Shown here: positions 43,784 through 53,324 of the stretch, piece after piece
Position numbering within the stretch: the first letter of the stretch is position 1
Layout of the letters: every line of letters starts with the position of its first letter
Origin: Faucicola sp048551375
GTDB lineage: Bacteria; Pseudomonadota; Gammaproteobacteria; Pseudomonadales; Moraxellaceae
Reading direction: 5' to 3'
DNA: 64,000 nt
Assembly (NCBI RefSeq): GCF_048551375.1
Contig: NZ_JBLYZJ010000003.1
Coordinates: forward strand, 62,001-126,000
The notes under the pieces: generated by a model
What the model saw: the letters and a program-made list of their open reading frames with translations, nothing else
Databases searched by the model: none
What the model was told of the DNA's origin: nothing
Position numbers and translations under genes: made by a program

Positions 43784-44968
43784 ATGACCCAAATTCCTGT
43801 CATTAACCACCCTGACACCCTAAATCCTCAAGACCTCACGCCAAAAACCAACTTACTTGGTATGAGTAAAGCCGAATTGAGCGAATTTTTTGCCAGTCTT
43901 GGTGAAAAACCATTTCGTGCCACCCAAGTGATGAAATGGATTTATCAGTTTGGCGTGACAGATTTTTTTGCCATGAGCAATATTTCCAAAAAACTGCAAG
44001 AAAAATTGCATGACGTTGCCACCGTGACCCCACCGACCGTTAAATTTAAACAGTTTAGCGAAGACGGCACACGCAAATGGGTGTTTGAAGTGGCAGGTGG
44101 CTCATTGGTCGAAACCGTGCTAATTCCTGCCGAAGATAACAAGCAATTTGGGCGTAAAACCCTATGCGTATCGTCACAAGTCGGCTGTGCGTTGGATTGT
44201 TCATTTTGTAGTACAGGTAAACAAGGTTTTGAGCGAGATTTATCACCCAGTGAAATCATCGGTCAGCTTTGGGTCGCCAACCAGTCTTATATGGAAAATG
44301 TTCCTGTCAATGAACGCCAAAATTTTGTCACCAATGTGGTGATGATGGGGATGGGCGAGCCATTGCTCAACTATGACCCTGTGGTCGCCAGTATGTCGCT
44401 GATGCTGGATGATAATGCCTTTGGGTTGTCAAAACGCCGTGTCACACTTTCCACTTCGGGTATTGTGCCAAAAATGTACGACTTGGCAAAAGACATTGAT
44501 GTGGCGTTGGCAATTAGCCTACACGCTCCCAATGATGAGCTACGCAATGAGCTTGTACCAATTAACAAGAAATATCCGCTGAAAGAACTCATGGCAGCCG
44601 CCAAATCGTATGTGTATGACGAAAACCCTCGCCATAAAAAACACGTCACCATTGAATATGTCATGTTAAAAGATGTCAACGACACGGATAAACACGCTCA
44701 CGAATTGGTAAGTTTGTTAAAAGATTTACCTTGTAAAATCAATCTGATACCTTTTAATCCTTTCCCTCATGCCCCATATGGACGTTCAAGTAATAACCGC
44801 ATTCATGCGTTTAGTAATATTTTGAATAACGCTGGGTTTGTGTGTACTATTCGACAAACTCGTGGCGATGACATTGATGCCGCCTGTGGTCAGTTGGTGG
44901 GGCAAGTGGCAGATAAGACCAGACGTTCCCAGCAATGGCAACAAAAAATTCATCAACAAAAATCCTAA
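43784..44968 (+). CDS. rlmN: 23S rRNA/tRNA adenine-C2 methyltransferase
   Basis: This 394-residue radical SAM enzyme has its cluster motif at C135-x3-C139-x2-C142 in CALDCSFC. GMGEPLLNYDPV and the SAM-binding Ser motif SLHAPNDELRNELVPINKKYP are typical of RlmN, as is CTIRQTRGDDIDAACGQL with the second catalytic cysteine. It methylates A2503 of 23S rRNA and A37 of some tRNAs. It heads the conserved rlmN-pilW-rodZ-ispG-hisS order. Confidence 0.95.
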   Translation: MTQIPVINHPDTLNPQDLTPKTNLLGMSKAELSEFFASLGEKPFRATQVMKWIYQFGVTDFFAMSNISKKLQEKLHDVATVTPPTVKFKQFSEDGTRKWVFEVAGGSLVETVLIPAEDNKQFGRKTLCVSSQVGCALDCSFCSTGKQGFERDLSPSEIIGQLWVANQSYMENVPVNERQNFVTNVVMMGMGEPLLNYDPVVASMSLMLDDNAFGLSKRRVTLSTSGIVPKMYDLAKDIDVALAISLHAPNDELRNELVPINKKYPLKELMAAAKSYVYDENPRHKKHVTIEYVMLKDVNDTDKHAHELVSLLKDLPCKINLIPFNPFPHAPYGRSSNNRIHAFSNILNNAGFVCTIRQTRGDDIDAACGQLVGQVADKTRRSQQWQQKIHQQKS

Positions 44969-45121
44969 TTGATCATAAAAATTATAGGATAATCATTGTC
45001 AGCCTGTTGCTTTTGACTTAGACTAGGCAAGCTTATTAGTTTTTTGTTATAGTAATTGCTTAAAATAATAAATTTTAACATGTGCCAATAAATTTTCACA
45101 AATGGGCATAAGGTGAACATA

Positions 45122-45973
45122 ATGATATCCGCATTAAAACAACCCATAACCACTGTGACCCAAGCTTGTATATTCAGTGTGGCATTATGGGGGCTGACGG
45201 CTTGTTCACAAACGGTACAAACCACCCAAACGGTGACGACCAGTGACCCCAGTCAATGGAAAAAAGACCCCAAAGAAATCGCCAAAGTACGCACAGCGAT
45301 TGCAGCCGAATTTATTCGTGACCATCGGCTTGATGATGCCAAACGTCAATTAGAAAGTGCCTTACAATCGGATAAAAAATATGCCCCTGCCTATGACATG
45401 ATGGGGGTATTATTACAGCAAGAAGGTAGCCCATCCAACTTACAAAAAGCGGAAGGTTATTTTAAACAAGCCATCAGCCTAGACCCTGAATTTGTCCAAG
45501 CTCGCAATAATTACGGCGTTTATCTTTCTCAAATGAAACGCTATAACGAAGCAATTGCTCAATTTCAAATTGCAGGTTCGGCTTTAGGCTATGAGGGGCG
45601 TGCCAGTGCCTTAGAAAATTTGGGACGTACTGCCCTAAAAGTGAATAACCGAACACTGGCAACTGAATCATTTTTAAAAGCCCTTGATGCCAATCGCCAA
45701 AGCATTATTGCTCGTGCTGAACTGATTGATATTTTATTAGCTGATAACCGTAGCCTTGATGCAAAACAACTGCATAACGATTTGATTTTTTTATTGGGTG
45801 ATAAAAACCTTGACCCACGCACCTTATTGCAAGGGGCAAGAATTGCTAAAAGCACAGGCAATCAGCTTGATTTGCAAAAATACACTCAGCTATTATTTGA
45901 CCGTTACCCTTTAAGTGAAGAGGCAAAGCGTTTAAGAATTTGGCTCTCTAACCCTGCGACAATTTGGAAATAA
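45122..45973 (+). CDS. pilW: Type IV pilus biogenesis TPR lipoprotein PilW/PilF
   Basis: This lipoprotein of about 283 residues has lipobox LTAC in GLTACSQT and four to five TPR units (YAPAYDMMGVLLQQEG..LQKAEGYFKQAISLDPEFVQARNNYGVYL). It is the outer-membrane pilotin needed for secretin assembly in type IV pili. I prefer ATG at 45122, 6 nt after AAGGTG; GTG at 45113 lies in that site. It abuts the rodZ-like gene by one base. Confidence 0.9.
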   Translation: MISALKQPITTVTQACIFSVALWGLTACSQTVQTTQTVTTSDPSQWKKDPKEIAKVRTAIAAEFIRDHRLDDAKRQLESALQSDKKYAPAYDMMGVLLQQEGSPSNLQKAEGYFKQAISLDPEFVQARNNYGVYLSQMKRYNEAIAQFQIAGSALGYEGRASALENLGRTALKVNNRTLATESFLKALDANRQSIIARAELIDILLADNRSLDAKQLHNDLIFLLGDKNLDPRTLLQGARIAKSTGNQLDLQKYTQLLFDRYPLSEEAKRLRIWLSNPATIWK

Positions 45974-45974
45974 G

Positions 45975-46886
45975 ATGGAAACTAGTAACAAAGACCTGAA
46001 CCCAACACCTCAACCCACGATTGATACCAATCAATCGTTAGGACAGCTATTCAAAACCACTCGCCAACAAAAAGGGCTAAGTGTGGATGATGTGGTGGCT
46101 CAGACCTTTATTCTCAAACGCCACATCGAAGCGTTAGAAGACAATAACTATGAAGCCCTACCCCAACCCACCTTTACCAAAGGCTTCGCTAGCACTTATG
46201 GTCGTTTTTTGGGCTTGGATAACCAACAAATCAATCAATTATTTGACGCCCAATATCCTAATCATCTTAAACAAAAACATGATGTTATCAACGCCTCCCC
46301 TTTACAACAACCCATGGGGACACTGAGCCGTGAGACACGCTCTGGCATCAAAATTAACCCCTTTATCATCATTGGTATTGTATTGGCATTGGGATTGGCG
46401 ATTTTTATTTTTAACACCGTTACCAAAGCCCATACTGATAACCAAACCCCACCACCTGCCACAGGGGTTCAGGATATTTCCCCACAAGAGCAAGTGACAG
46501 GGGCATCCTTAAACAATGCAGGCTCTGCTATCACCACGCCAGCCACCAATGCCAGTATCGCCAGTGGTTTACCCCAAACAGGCACAGCGGTGACAGGCGT
46601 AAGCTCTAGCCCCACCAGTGCCAATCTTGCTTCCGTTGCTGTCGTCAGCAACTCAACAATTGAACTATGGGTCAAAGATGACACCACCATTAGCATTACT
46701 GATGCCACAGGTAAAGCCTTACTGCAAGGCAAACAAGCACGTGGTGGTTATAGCTTATCAGGGTCAGCTCCCTTTAATGTGAGCATTGATAATGTCAGTA
46801 ACGTGAGCTTGGACTTAAACAAACAACCAATTAAGCTCAGTCAATATGCTCAAAATAACCAAGCGAGTTTTAGCTTAAATCCATAA
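45975..46886 (+). CDS. rodZ: RodZ-like helix-turn-helix membrane protein
   Basis: This 303-residue protein has an N-terminal Cro-type HTH (LGQLFKTTRQQKGLSVDDVV..TFILKRHIEALEDNNYEALP..FTKGFASTYGRFL), a single membrane helix near residues 128-150 (FIIIGIVLALGLAIFIF), a Thr/Pro/Ala-rich linker, and a C-terminal DUF4115-type domain (STIELWVKDDTTISITDATGKAL). RodZ organises MreB and cell shape. It lies one base after pilW, matching the pilF-rodZ-ispG order of many gammaproteobacteria. Confidence 0.88.
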   Translation: METSNKDLNPTPQPTIDTNQSLGQLFKTTRQQKGLSVDDVVAQTFILKRHIEALEDNNYEALPQPTFTKGFASTYGRFLGLDNQQINQLFDAQYPNHLKQKHDVINASPLQQPMGTLSRETRSGIKINPFIIIGIVLALGLAIFIFNTVTKAHTDNQTPPPATGVQDISPQEQVTGASLNNAGSAITTPATNASIASGLPQTGTAVTGVSSSPTSANLASVAVVSNSTIELWVKDDTTISITDATGKALLQGKQARGGYSLSGSAPFNVSIDNVSNVSLDLNKQPIKLSQYAQNNQASFSLNP

Positions 46887-46917
46887 CGCCCAATCATAGC
46901 ATACATAGGAAACCACC

Positions 46918-48036
46918 ATGTCCGCCCACAATCCCATCAAAAGACGCTTAACCAAAAAAATCTACGTTGGCAATGTCGCAGTGGGCGGTGATGCACCAAT
47001 TAGCGTGCAGAGCATGACCAATACCGAAACTTGCGATATTGAAGCCACAGTCGCCCAAATCCAAAAATGTGTCGATGCAGGGGCAGACTTTATGCGAGTA
47101 TCGACCCCCACGATGGAGTCGGTGCAAGCCTTTGCCGAAATTAAAAAGCGTGTCAGCGTACCATTGGTGGCGGACGTGCATTTTGACCATAAAATCGCCA
47201 TTGCGGTGGCAGAAGCAGGGGCAGATTGTTTACGTATTAATCCCGGAAACATCGGTAATGAACAAAAAGTCCGTGAAGTCATCGCCGCCGCCCAACATCA
47301 TGGTATCAGTATGCGAATTGGGGTCAATGCAGGGTCATTGGAAAAAGATATTCAAAAGAAATATGGCGAACCGACTGGCGAGGCAATGCTTGAATCTGCC
47401 ATGCGTCATATTGATATCCTAGACCGTAATAACTTTGACCAATATAAAATCTCGGTCAAAGCGTCCAATGTGTTTTTGACAATGGATGCGTATCGCTTGA
47501 TATCCGCTCAAATTGACAATCCGCTACACTTGGGCGTGACCGAAGCAGGCGTGTACCGCACAGGCACGGTCAAATCTGCCATTGCGTTGGGTGGTTTGTT
47601 ACTCGAAGGCATTGGCGATACCATGCGAATTTCGTTGGCTGCCGAGCCTGAAGAAGAGATTAAAATTGGCTTTGATATCCTTAAATCATTGGGCATTCGC
47701 AGTAATGGGGTGAACTTTATCGCTTGTCCTAGCTGTAGCCGTCAAGAGTTTGATGTGATTCGTGTGATGATGGATTTGGAAAAACGCCTTGAAGATATCC
47801 GTGAGCCAATGGATGTGTCGGTGATTGGTTGCAAGGTGAATGGACCAGGGGAAGCCAAAGAAGCGGATATTGGTGTGGTCGGTGCAAGCCCAAATAGCCT
47901 AGTGTATAAAAATGGTGAAAAATCGCATTTGATTGATACCACTAAGCTTGCCGATGAGATTGAAGCAATGGTAAGAGCGAAGGTGGCGGAACGTGAAGCC
48001 AGTCGTGCTAATGAAATTTTACGTGTGCAAGGTTAA
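46918..48036 (+). CDS. ispG: 4-hydroxy-3-methylbut-2-en-1-yl diphosphate synthase
   Basis: This 372-residue enzyme of the MEP isoprenoid pathway has a TIM barrel with PISVQSMTNTETCD and RINPGNIG, and a C-terminal iron-sulfur domain with CPSCSRQEFD and GCKVNGPGEA (three cluster cysteines). AGGA lies ahead of ATG. hisS starts 3 bp after its stop. Confidence 0.97.
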   Translation: MSAHNPIKRRLTKKIYVGNVAVGGDAPISVQSMTNTETCDIEATVAQIQKCVDAGADFMRVSTPTMESVQAFAEIKKRVSVPLVADVHFDHKIAIAVAEAGADCLRINPGNIGNEQKVREVIAAAQHHGISMRIGVNAGSLEKDIQKKYGEPTGEAMLESAMRHIDILDRNNFDQYKISVKASNVFLTMDAYRLISAQIDNPLHLGVTEAGVYRTGTVKSAIALGGLLLEGIGDTMRISLAAEPEEEIKIGFDILKSLGIRSNGVNFIACPSCSRQEFDVIRVMMDLEKRLEDIREPMDVSVIGCKVNGPGEAKEADIGVVGASPNSLVYKNGEKSHLIDTTKLADEIEAMVRAKVAEREASRANEILRVQG

Positions 48037-48039
48037 ACA

Positions 48040-49311
48040 ATGAGCAATAAAATCACCGCCATTCGTGGCTTTAACGACATTTTACCCACCAACAGCCAAA
48101 CATGGCGAACGGTAGAAACCAAACTATCGCAAGTGCTAGACAGCTACGGTTATAGCCAAATCCGTCTGCCATTGGTCGAAGAAACCCAACTATTCGCACG
48201 AGGCGTTGGCACAGATACCGATATCGTATCCAAAGAAATGTTTTCGGTCAGCTACCACTCTGCCGATGACAGCGAAACCGCAAGTCTAGCCTTACGTCCA
48301 GAAGGGACAGCAGGTTGTGTACGTGCCATTATCGAGCATAACCTAACCCGTGGTGATACCCCAAAACTTTGGTATGTTGGGGCGATGTTTCGCTACGAAC
48401 GCCCACAAAAAGGACGTTATCGCCAGTTTCATCAACTAGGAGTCGAGAGTTTTGGTAGTGAACTGCCTGATGCTGATGCCGAACTGATTGCCATGACCGC
48501 CAATATGTGGCAAAAACTGGGGATTAGCGAACATTTAACGCTACAACTGAACTCATTGGGCGAAAGTGACGAACGCGGTGCGTACAAAACCGCATTGGTG
48601 GCGTATCTCAATCAGCATTTTGACAAGCTGGATAAAGACAGCCAACGCCGTGTCACCACCAATCCGCTACGAGTGTTAGATAGCAAAGTCGAAACCACGC
48701 AAGCGATTTTACAAAATGCCCCTCGCCTGTCCGAGTTTTTGGGTGAAGATTCCAAAGCCCACTTCGAGCAAGTCAAAACCTATTTGACCGCTTTGGGTAT
48801 CAAGTTTGAAATCAATGAAAAATTGGTGCGTGGGCTAGACTATTACAACAAAACCGTGTTTGAATGGGTCACGGATAAACTTGGCTCACAAGCGACTGTT
48901 TGCGGTGGCGGGCGTTATGATGGATTGGTTGGTATTCTAAAAGGTAAACCTGAGCAGTCTGAGCCTGCGGTGGGTTTTGCGATGGGATTAGAACGCCTAT
49001 TGTTACTCATTGAGGCAGTGAATTCGATGGCACAAACTGCTGATTGTGATGTGTTTGTGGTCGCTCATCCAGATTTTTATGTTAATGGAATTTTGTACGC
49101 CAATCAATTACGCCAACAGGTTGATGGGATGCGGGTCAAGATGGCATCTGCCAATAGCATGAAAGCCCAAATGAAAAAAGCCGATAAATCTGGGGCGAAG
49201 TTTACCGTGATTATCGGTGAAAATGAAGTGACAAACAACCAAGTCACCGTTAAAAATATGGCGACTGGTGAGCAAAAAACCGTTGAAAATACGGATTTTA
49301 GTTTTGCATAA
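48040..49311 (+). CDS. hisS: Histidyl-tRNA synthetase
   Basis: This 423-residue class II synthetase starts ITAIRGFNDILP and has motif 2 FRYERPQKGRYRQFHQLGVE, histidine loops LVRGLDYYNKTVFEW and CGGGRYDGL, motif 3 AVGFAMGLERL, and a C-terminal anticodon-binding domain. It charges tRNA-His. It is closely coupled to ispG, 3 bp upstream. Confidence 0.97.
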   Translation: MSNKITAIRGFNDILPTNSQTWRTVETKLSQVLDSYGYSQIRLPLVEETQLFARGVGTDTDIVSKEMFSVSYHSADDSETASLALRPEGTAGCVRAIIEHNLTRGDTPKLWYVGAMFRYERPQKGRYRQFHQLGVESFGSELPDADAELIAMTANMWQKLGISEHLTLQLNSLGESDERGAYKTALVAYLNQHFDKLDKDSQRRVTTNPLRVLDSKVETTQAILQNAPRLSEFLGEDSKAHFEQVKTYLTALGIKFEINEKLVRGLDYYNKTVFEWVTDKLGSQATVCGGGRYDGLVGILKGKPEQSEPAVGFAMGLERLLLLIEAVNSMAQTADCDVFVVAHPDFYVNGILYANQLRQQVDGMRVKMASANSMKAQMKKADKSGAKFTVIIGENEVTNNQVTVKNMATGEQKTVENTDFSFA

Positions 49312-49343
49312 ATATGCTTGTTTATGGTATATAGTTGTAGTGT

Positions 49344-49414
49344 GTAGGTTGGGTTGAGTATACGAAACCCAACATAATCATTCACGTTGGGTCTCATACT
49401 TCGACCCAACCTAC
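49344..49414. repeat. GTAGGTTGGGT palindromic repeat
   Basis: The outer arms GTAGGTTGGGT and ACCCAACCTAC enclose two half-palindromes, as in the core of 40968-41090. The ATATAAGTCCT that follows near 49427 may be a decayed end of the same element. It lies between hisS and the YfgM-like gene. Confidence 0.65.
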
Positions 49415-49473
49415 AATACATAAAAATATATAAGTCCTGTATTTTAAGATTTTATCAAAAAGGCAAGAAGTTA

Positions 49474-50298
49474 ATGGTAAAAGACGTTACCCCAAGTTCT
49501 ATCAATGACGAACAACAATCCATGCAAGCCCTACGCCAATATGGTAGCTACATCATCATGGCAATCGTACTGGCATTGGGTGGCTATTTTGGCTATAGCT
49601 ATTGGCAAAATCACGGTGGACGCATTGACACATCTGCCGCCAATGACTTTGCCAAAATCCAAGCTGACCAAACCAACTTGACCGCCCTAGCTGATACTAA
49701 CACGCCAGAAGCCAAGCAACAGCTTGCTACTGCTCAAGCCACTTTAAGCAAGGATTTGGATACTTTTATCAGCCAACATGGTGACTCGGTCTATACTTGG
49801 CAAGCCCTAATGCTCAAAGCCCAACAACAAACCAATAGCAATGACCTGAAAGGGGCGATTGCCACGTTACAAAAAGCCAATGGCTTAAAAGTTGGTGACG
49901 CAGGGCTACAAGCCATCGCCACCTTACGCTATGCCCAATTGCAATTGGCGAATAATCAAGTCGATGATGCCCAAAAAACCCTACAAGCTACTTTACCTGC
50001 TGAATTTGATGCCAGTAAAGCCGAGTTATTAGGGGATATTGCCATCAACAAAAATGATAAAAAAACCGCCACTGAGCAATATCAAAAAGCATGGCAAGCC
50101 ATCGAAGCTCGTAATGAGAACAGTGATACCAAACAAGACCGTCCATTATTACGCCTAAAAATGGAAAATTTGGGACTTAGCCCCAAACAACCCGACTTAA
50201 ATAGTGGCGTTGTTGCTCAACCCACGGCAACAGCCAGCTCCCCTAGCATTGCGGTGGCGAGTGCTACTGCCAAACCCAGTGCCTCTACTCCACAATAA
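49474..50298 (+). CDS. yfgM: YfgM-like TPR membrane protein (SecYEG ancillary)
   Basis: This protein of about 274 residues begins with a short cytoplasmic end, then a membrane helix (YIIMAIVLALGGYFGYSYW, about residues 24-42), then periplasmic TPR-like helices and a Ala/Thr/Ser-rich tail. It fits the YfgM family, a periplasmic chaperone partner of the SecYEG translocon. The start is ATG at 49474 after AAGAAG; the longer frame begins inside the repeat. In most relatives bamB and der follow; here a terminator and the pst genes follow. Confidence 0.85.
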   Translation: MVKDVTPSSINDEQQSMQALRQYGSYIIMAIVLALGGYFGYSYWQNHGGRIDTSAANDFAKIQADQTNLTALADTNTPEAKQQLATAQATLSKDLDTFISQHGDSVYTWQALMLKAQQQTNSNDLKGAIATLQKANGLKVGDAGLQAIATLRYAQLQLANNQVDDAQKTLQATLPAEFDASKAELLGDIAINKNDKKTATEQYQKAWQAIEARNENSDTKQDRPLLRLKMENLGLSPKQPDLNSGVVAQPTATASSPSIAVASATAKPSASTPQ

Positions 50299-50317
50299 AT
50301 CGGTTAATTCAATACAT

Positions 50318-50345
50318 AAAAATCCGCACATTAGCGGATTTTTAT
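50318..50345 (+). terminator. Intrinsic terminator after the yfgM-like gene
   Basis: The stem AAAAATCCGC/GCGGATTTTT with a 6-nt loop ends in a T run. It lies 20 bp past the stop at 50298. Confidence 0.85.
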
Positions 50346-50368
50346 CTAAAAACAACACACTTGTTAAA

Positions 50369-50425
50369 GGGCGTACACATTACTCCCCTACAAATCTGTC
50401 TTATTGCTCATTTAAACAACGATAC
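50369..50425. repeat. Dispersed repeat, variant of 38994-39044
   Basis: GGGCGTACACATTACTCCCCTACAAATCTGTCTTATT...TTTAAACAAC follows the same plan as 38994-39044 with several changes. Confidence 0.55.
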
Positions 50426-50457
50426 AAACAAAACCCCCTCTTTGGTCAAGAAGGGGT
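50426..50457 (-). terminator. Intrinsic terminator after pstB
   Basis: On the minus strand AACCCCTTC...GAGGGGGTT forms a stem (50457-50432) followed by TTTGTTT. It lies about 30 bp past the pstB stop. Confidence 0.7.
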
Positions 50458-50486
50458 TGGGTGAGATTTAAAGTCATTTAACCCAA

Positions 50487-51242
50487 TTAACCAAACTTAC
50501 CTGTGATATATTCTTCGGTTTCTTTACGGCTAGGATTGGTAAACATTTTATCCGTTTCATCCATTTCCATCATGTCACCAAGATACATAAATACGGTGTA
50601 GTCCGACACACGAGCCGCCTGTTGCATATTATGCGTGACGATGGCGATGGTATAGTCATTTTTTAGGTCAGTGATAAGGTCTTCAATTGAGCCTGTCGAA
50701 ATTGGGTCAAGGGCAGAGGTTGGCTCATCAAGCAATAATACTTCTGGGCGAGTTGCCACGCCACGAGCGATACATAAACGCTGTTGTTGTCCACCTGACA
50801 ATGATAGTCCAGAATCTTTAAGTTTATCTTTGACTTCATTCCATAGGGCAGATTTTTTCAATGCCCATTCCACACGCTCATCCAGCTCTGCTCTACTTAG
50901 GCTTTCGTACAAACGCACACCAAAGGCAACATTGTCATAAATCGACATCGGAAATGGCGTAGGCTTTTGGAATACCATCCCCACCCTTGCACGCAGTAAG
51001 TTAACATCCACTGATTTATCAAGGATATTCTGCCCATCAAGCAAAATTTCCCCTGTGGCACGCATGCCCGGATAGAGGTCATACATACGGTTAAAGGTAC
51101 GTAGCAAGGTGGATTTACCACAGCCAGATGGCCCAATAAAAGCAGTGACTTTTTTGTCAGCGATGTCCAAATTAATATTTTTTAACGCATGAAATTTACC
51201 ATAATAAAAATCAAGGTTACGAATTTGCATTTTTGCGGTCAT
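50487..51242 (-). CDS. pstB: Phosphate ABC transporter ATPase
   Basis: This 251-residue ATPase has Walker A GPSGCGKST, signature LSGGQQQR, Walker B VLLLDEPTSALDP, and the PstB-specific ending with MFTNPSRKETEEYITGKFG. It powers high-affinity phosphate uptake. It is the last gene of pstS-pstC-pstA-pstB; no phoU or phoBR is found in the window. Confidence 0.96.
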   Translation of the reverse strand: MTAKMQIRNLDFYYGKFHALKNINLDIADKKVTAFIGPSGCGKSTLLRTFNRMYDLYPGMRATGEILLDGQNILDKSVDVNLLRARVGMVFQKPTPFPMSIYDNVAFGVRLYESLSRAELDERVEWALKKSALWNEVKDKLKDSGLSLSGGQQQRLCIARGVATRPEVLLLDEPTSALDPISTGSIEDLITDLKNDYTIAIVTHNMQQAARVSDYTVFMYLGDMMEMDETDKMFTNPSRKETEEYITGKFG

Positions 51243-51289
51243 GATAACTACCTTTTAAACTTTAAATAGCGAAATAAATGGTCTAAACA

Positions 51290-52210
51290 TTAATGCGAGG
51301 CTTGTTCTTTACCGCTGAGTAGACGTGCTAAAATATTGAGTGTCAAGACTGCCAGTGTCACTAGCAATGCCCCTGCCCATGCCAATTTATTAGAAATTTC
51401 ATACGGTTGGGCGGCTAGCTGATAAATCACATTCGGCAAGTTTGCCATCGGTTGGTTCATATCCGTGCTAAAGAACTGGTTATTCAGTGCGGTGAATAGC
51501 AAAGGTGCAGTTTCACCAGAAATACGGGCAAATGCCAATAGTACACCTGTCAATACCCCAGTTTTGGCAGCACGTAATGTCACACCAGATACCAATCGCC
51601 ATTTTGGTGTACCCAAGGCATAAGCCGCCTCACGCAAGGTATTAGGCACTAGGCGAAGCATATTTTCGGTGGTACGCACGACCACAGGAATCACCAATAA
51701 CGCCAATGCCAACGAGCCTGCCCAACCTGAAAAGCTACGCCCTTGCACCATCAAGGCAAAGATAAACAAACCGATGACAATCGAAGGGGCGGATAGCAAA
51801 ATATCATTCATAAAGCGAGTCGCTTTACCAAGCCAACTTTTATCCGAAAATTCTGCCAAATAAATGCCTGCCATGATGCCAATCGGTGTACCAATGACCA
51901 AACCTAAGCCTGTAATCATAATTGAACCAACAATGGCATTTTTAAGACCACCGACTTCATTAGGTGATGGCGTATCTTGGGTAAAAATCGGCATGGTCAA
52001 TAAGGCTTCACCACCTGCCGAAAATAGCTTGAGCAGAATCAGCCCCAAAAATGACAACCCAAATAAGATGGAAAATCCTGCAAATAATAGCCCCAAAACA
52101 TTGGTCAAACGGCGACGTTTATAAAGCACATTATTACGGTTATTTAGTGTTTTGGTGGGTTGTTGCTGGTTATCTGACGTGTTGTTTACTGTGTCTTGTA
52201 ACTGTTCCAT
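51290..52210 (-). CDS. pstA: Phosphate ABC transporter permease PstA
   Basis: This 306-residue permease has six or so membrane helices and an EAA loop (EAAYALGTPKWRLVSGVTLRAAKTGVLTG, the ATPase contact). GEALLTMPIFTQDTPSPNEVGGLKNAIVGS is typical of PstA. It has a hydrophilic N-terminal Asn/Gln-rich tail. It starts 2 bp after pstC. Confidence 0.94.
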   Translation of the reverse strand: MEQLQDTVNNTSDNQQQPTKTLNNRNNVLYKRRRLTNVLGLLFAGFSILFGLSFLGLILLKLFSAGGEALLTMPIFTQDTPSPNEVGGLKNAIVGSIMITGLGLVIGTPIGIMAGIYLAEFSDKSWLGKATRFMNDILLSAPSIVIGLFIFALMVQGRSFSGWAGSLALALLVIPVVVRTTENMLRLVPNTLREAAYALGTPKWRLVSGVTLRAAKTGVLTGVLLAFARISGETAPLLFTALNNQFFSTDMNQPMANLPNVIYQLAAQPYEISNKLAWAGALLVTLAVLTLNILARLLSGKEQASH

Positions 52211-52212
52211 GC

Positions 52213-53163
52213 TTATTTACCCCCTGCATTTTTATCCATACGTGCTAGCATCAATTTAGAAATTACTAACACAATAAAGGTGATGATAAACAATAAGAAG
52301 CCCAAATGTAGTAATGATGACTGGTGTAAGCCTTCCGACTCGGCAAACTCATTGGCAAGGGCTGAGGTAATCGATACACCTGATTGGAATAAACTTGGGC
52401 TGACATTATAGGCATTACCAATCACGAATGTCACCGCCATGGTTTCGCCCAATGCACGTCCTAAGCCCAAAATAACACCCCCAACGACCCCTGCTTTGGT
52501 ATAAGGCAATACCACATTACGCATCACTTCCCAAGTGGTTGCTCCCAAGCCATAGGCTGATTCTTTGAGCATTTTTGGGGTAATCGAGAAAACGTCACGC
52601 ATCACCGAGGCGATAAATGGAATAATCATAATTGCCAAAATCAAACTGGCAGTAAACAGACCAATCCCCATGGGAGCCCCTTGGAAGACTTGACCAATCA
52701 CAGGCACATTACCCAAATGGTCAATCAGCCAAGGCTGAATATGCTCAGAAAACCACGGAGCAAACACGAAAAATCCCCACATACCATAAATGATAGAGGG
52801 AACACCTGCCAATAGCTCAATCGCAATCCCTAAAGGACGCTTGAGCCAATTTGGGCAAAGCTCGGTCAAAAACATCGCAATACCAAAACTCACAGGTACA
52901 GCCACCAAAATGGCAATAACCGAAGTCACCAGCGTACCATAAATTGGTGCTAATGCCCCATAGCTATCCATGCCTGTATCCCAGTCACTACTGGTATAAA
53001 AGCCAAATCCAAACTGCTTAATACTGGGTAATGCACCCAAAAATAGCGATACCAAAATACCGCCCAATAATAGCAAAACTAGAAACGCAAAAAATCGTGT
53101 TGCATTGACAAACAGCCAATCTAAGCGTTGCTGTTTTGCAAGTTTTGCCTGCAAATCCGACAT
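52213..53163 (-). CDS. pstC: Phosphate ABC transporter permease PstC
   Basis: This 316-residue permease has PstC marks (GIAIELLAGVPSIIYGMWGFFVFAPW; ESAYGLGATTWEVMRNVVLPYTKAGVVGG, the EAA loop; GRALGETMAVTFVIGNA). It forms the membrane channel with PstA. A terminator-like hairpin separates it from pstS. Confidence 0.95.
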   Translation of the reverse strand: MSDLQAKLAKQQRLDWLFVNATRFFAFLVLLLLGGILVSLFLGALPSIKQFGFGFYTSSDWDTGMDSYGALAPIYGTLVTSVIAILVAVPVSFGIAMFLTELCPNWLKRPLGIAIELLAGVPSIIYGMWGFFVFAPWFSEHIQPWLIDHLGNVPVIGQVFQGAPMGIGLFTASLILAIMIIPFIASVMRDVFSITPKMLKESAYGLGATTWEVMRNVVLPYTKAGVVGGVILGLGRALGETMAVTFVIGNAYNVSPSLFQSGVSITSALANEFAESEGLHQSSLLHLGFLLFIITFIVLVISKLMLARMDKNAGGK

Positions 53164-53222
53164 GATAAACCCTACCCTAGTATGCGATGAAATATACCAT
53201 CAATCACAACAGTTAACTCACT

Positions 53223-53272
53223 AAAAAAGCGTAGAGCAGATAAGTGGATCTTATGTTTATTGCTCTACGCTT
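53223..53272 (-). terminator. Terminator/attenuator between pstS and pstC
   Basis: On the minus strand GCGTAGAGCA (53270-53261) pairs with TGCTCTACGC (53238-53229), followed by TTTTTT. It lies within the pstS-pstC gap, so readthrough would give less pstCAB than pstS message. Confidence 0.75.
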
Positions 53273-53324
53273 GTATACAGTTGCTAATTCGCTGGCTTCA
53301 TAAAACCAACGAATCCTTGCGATC

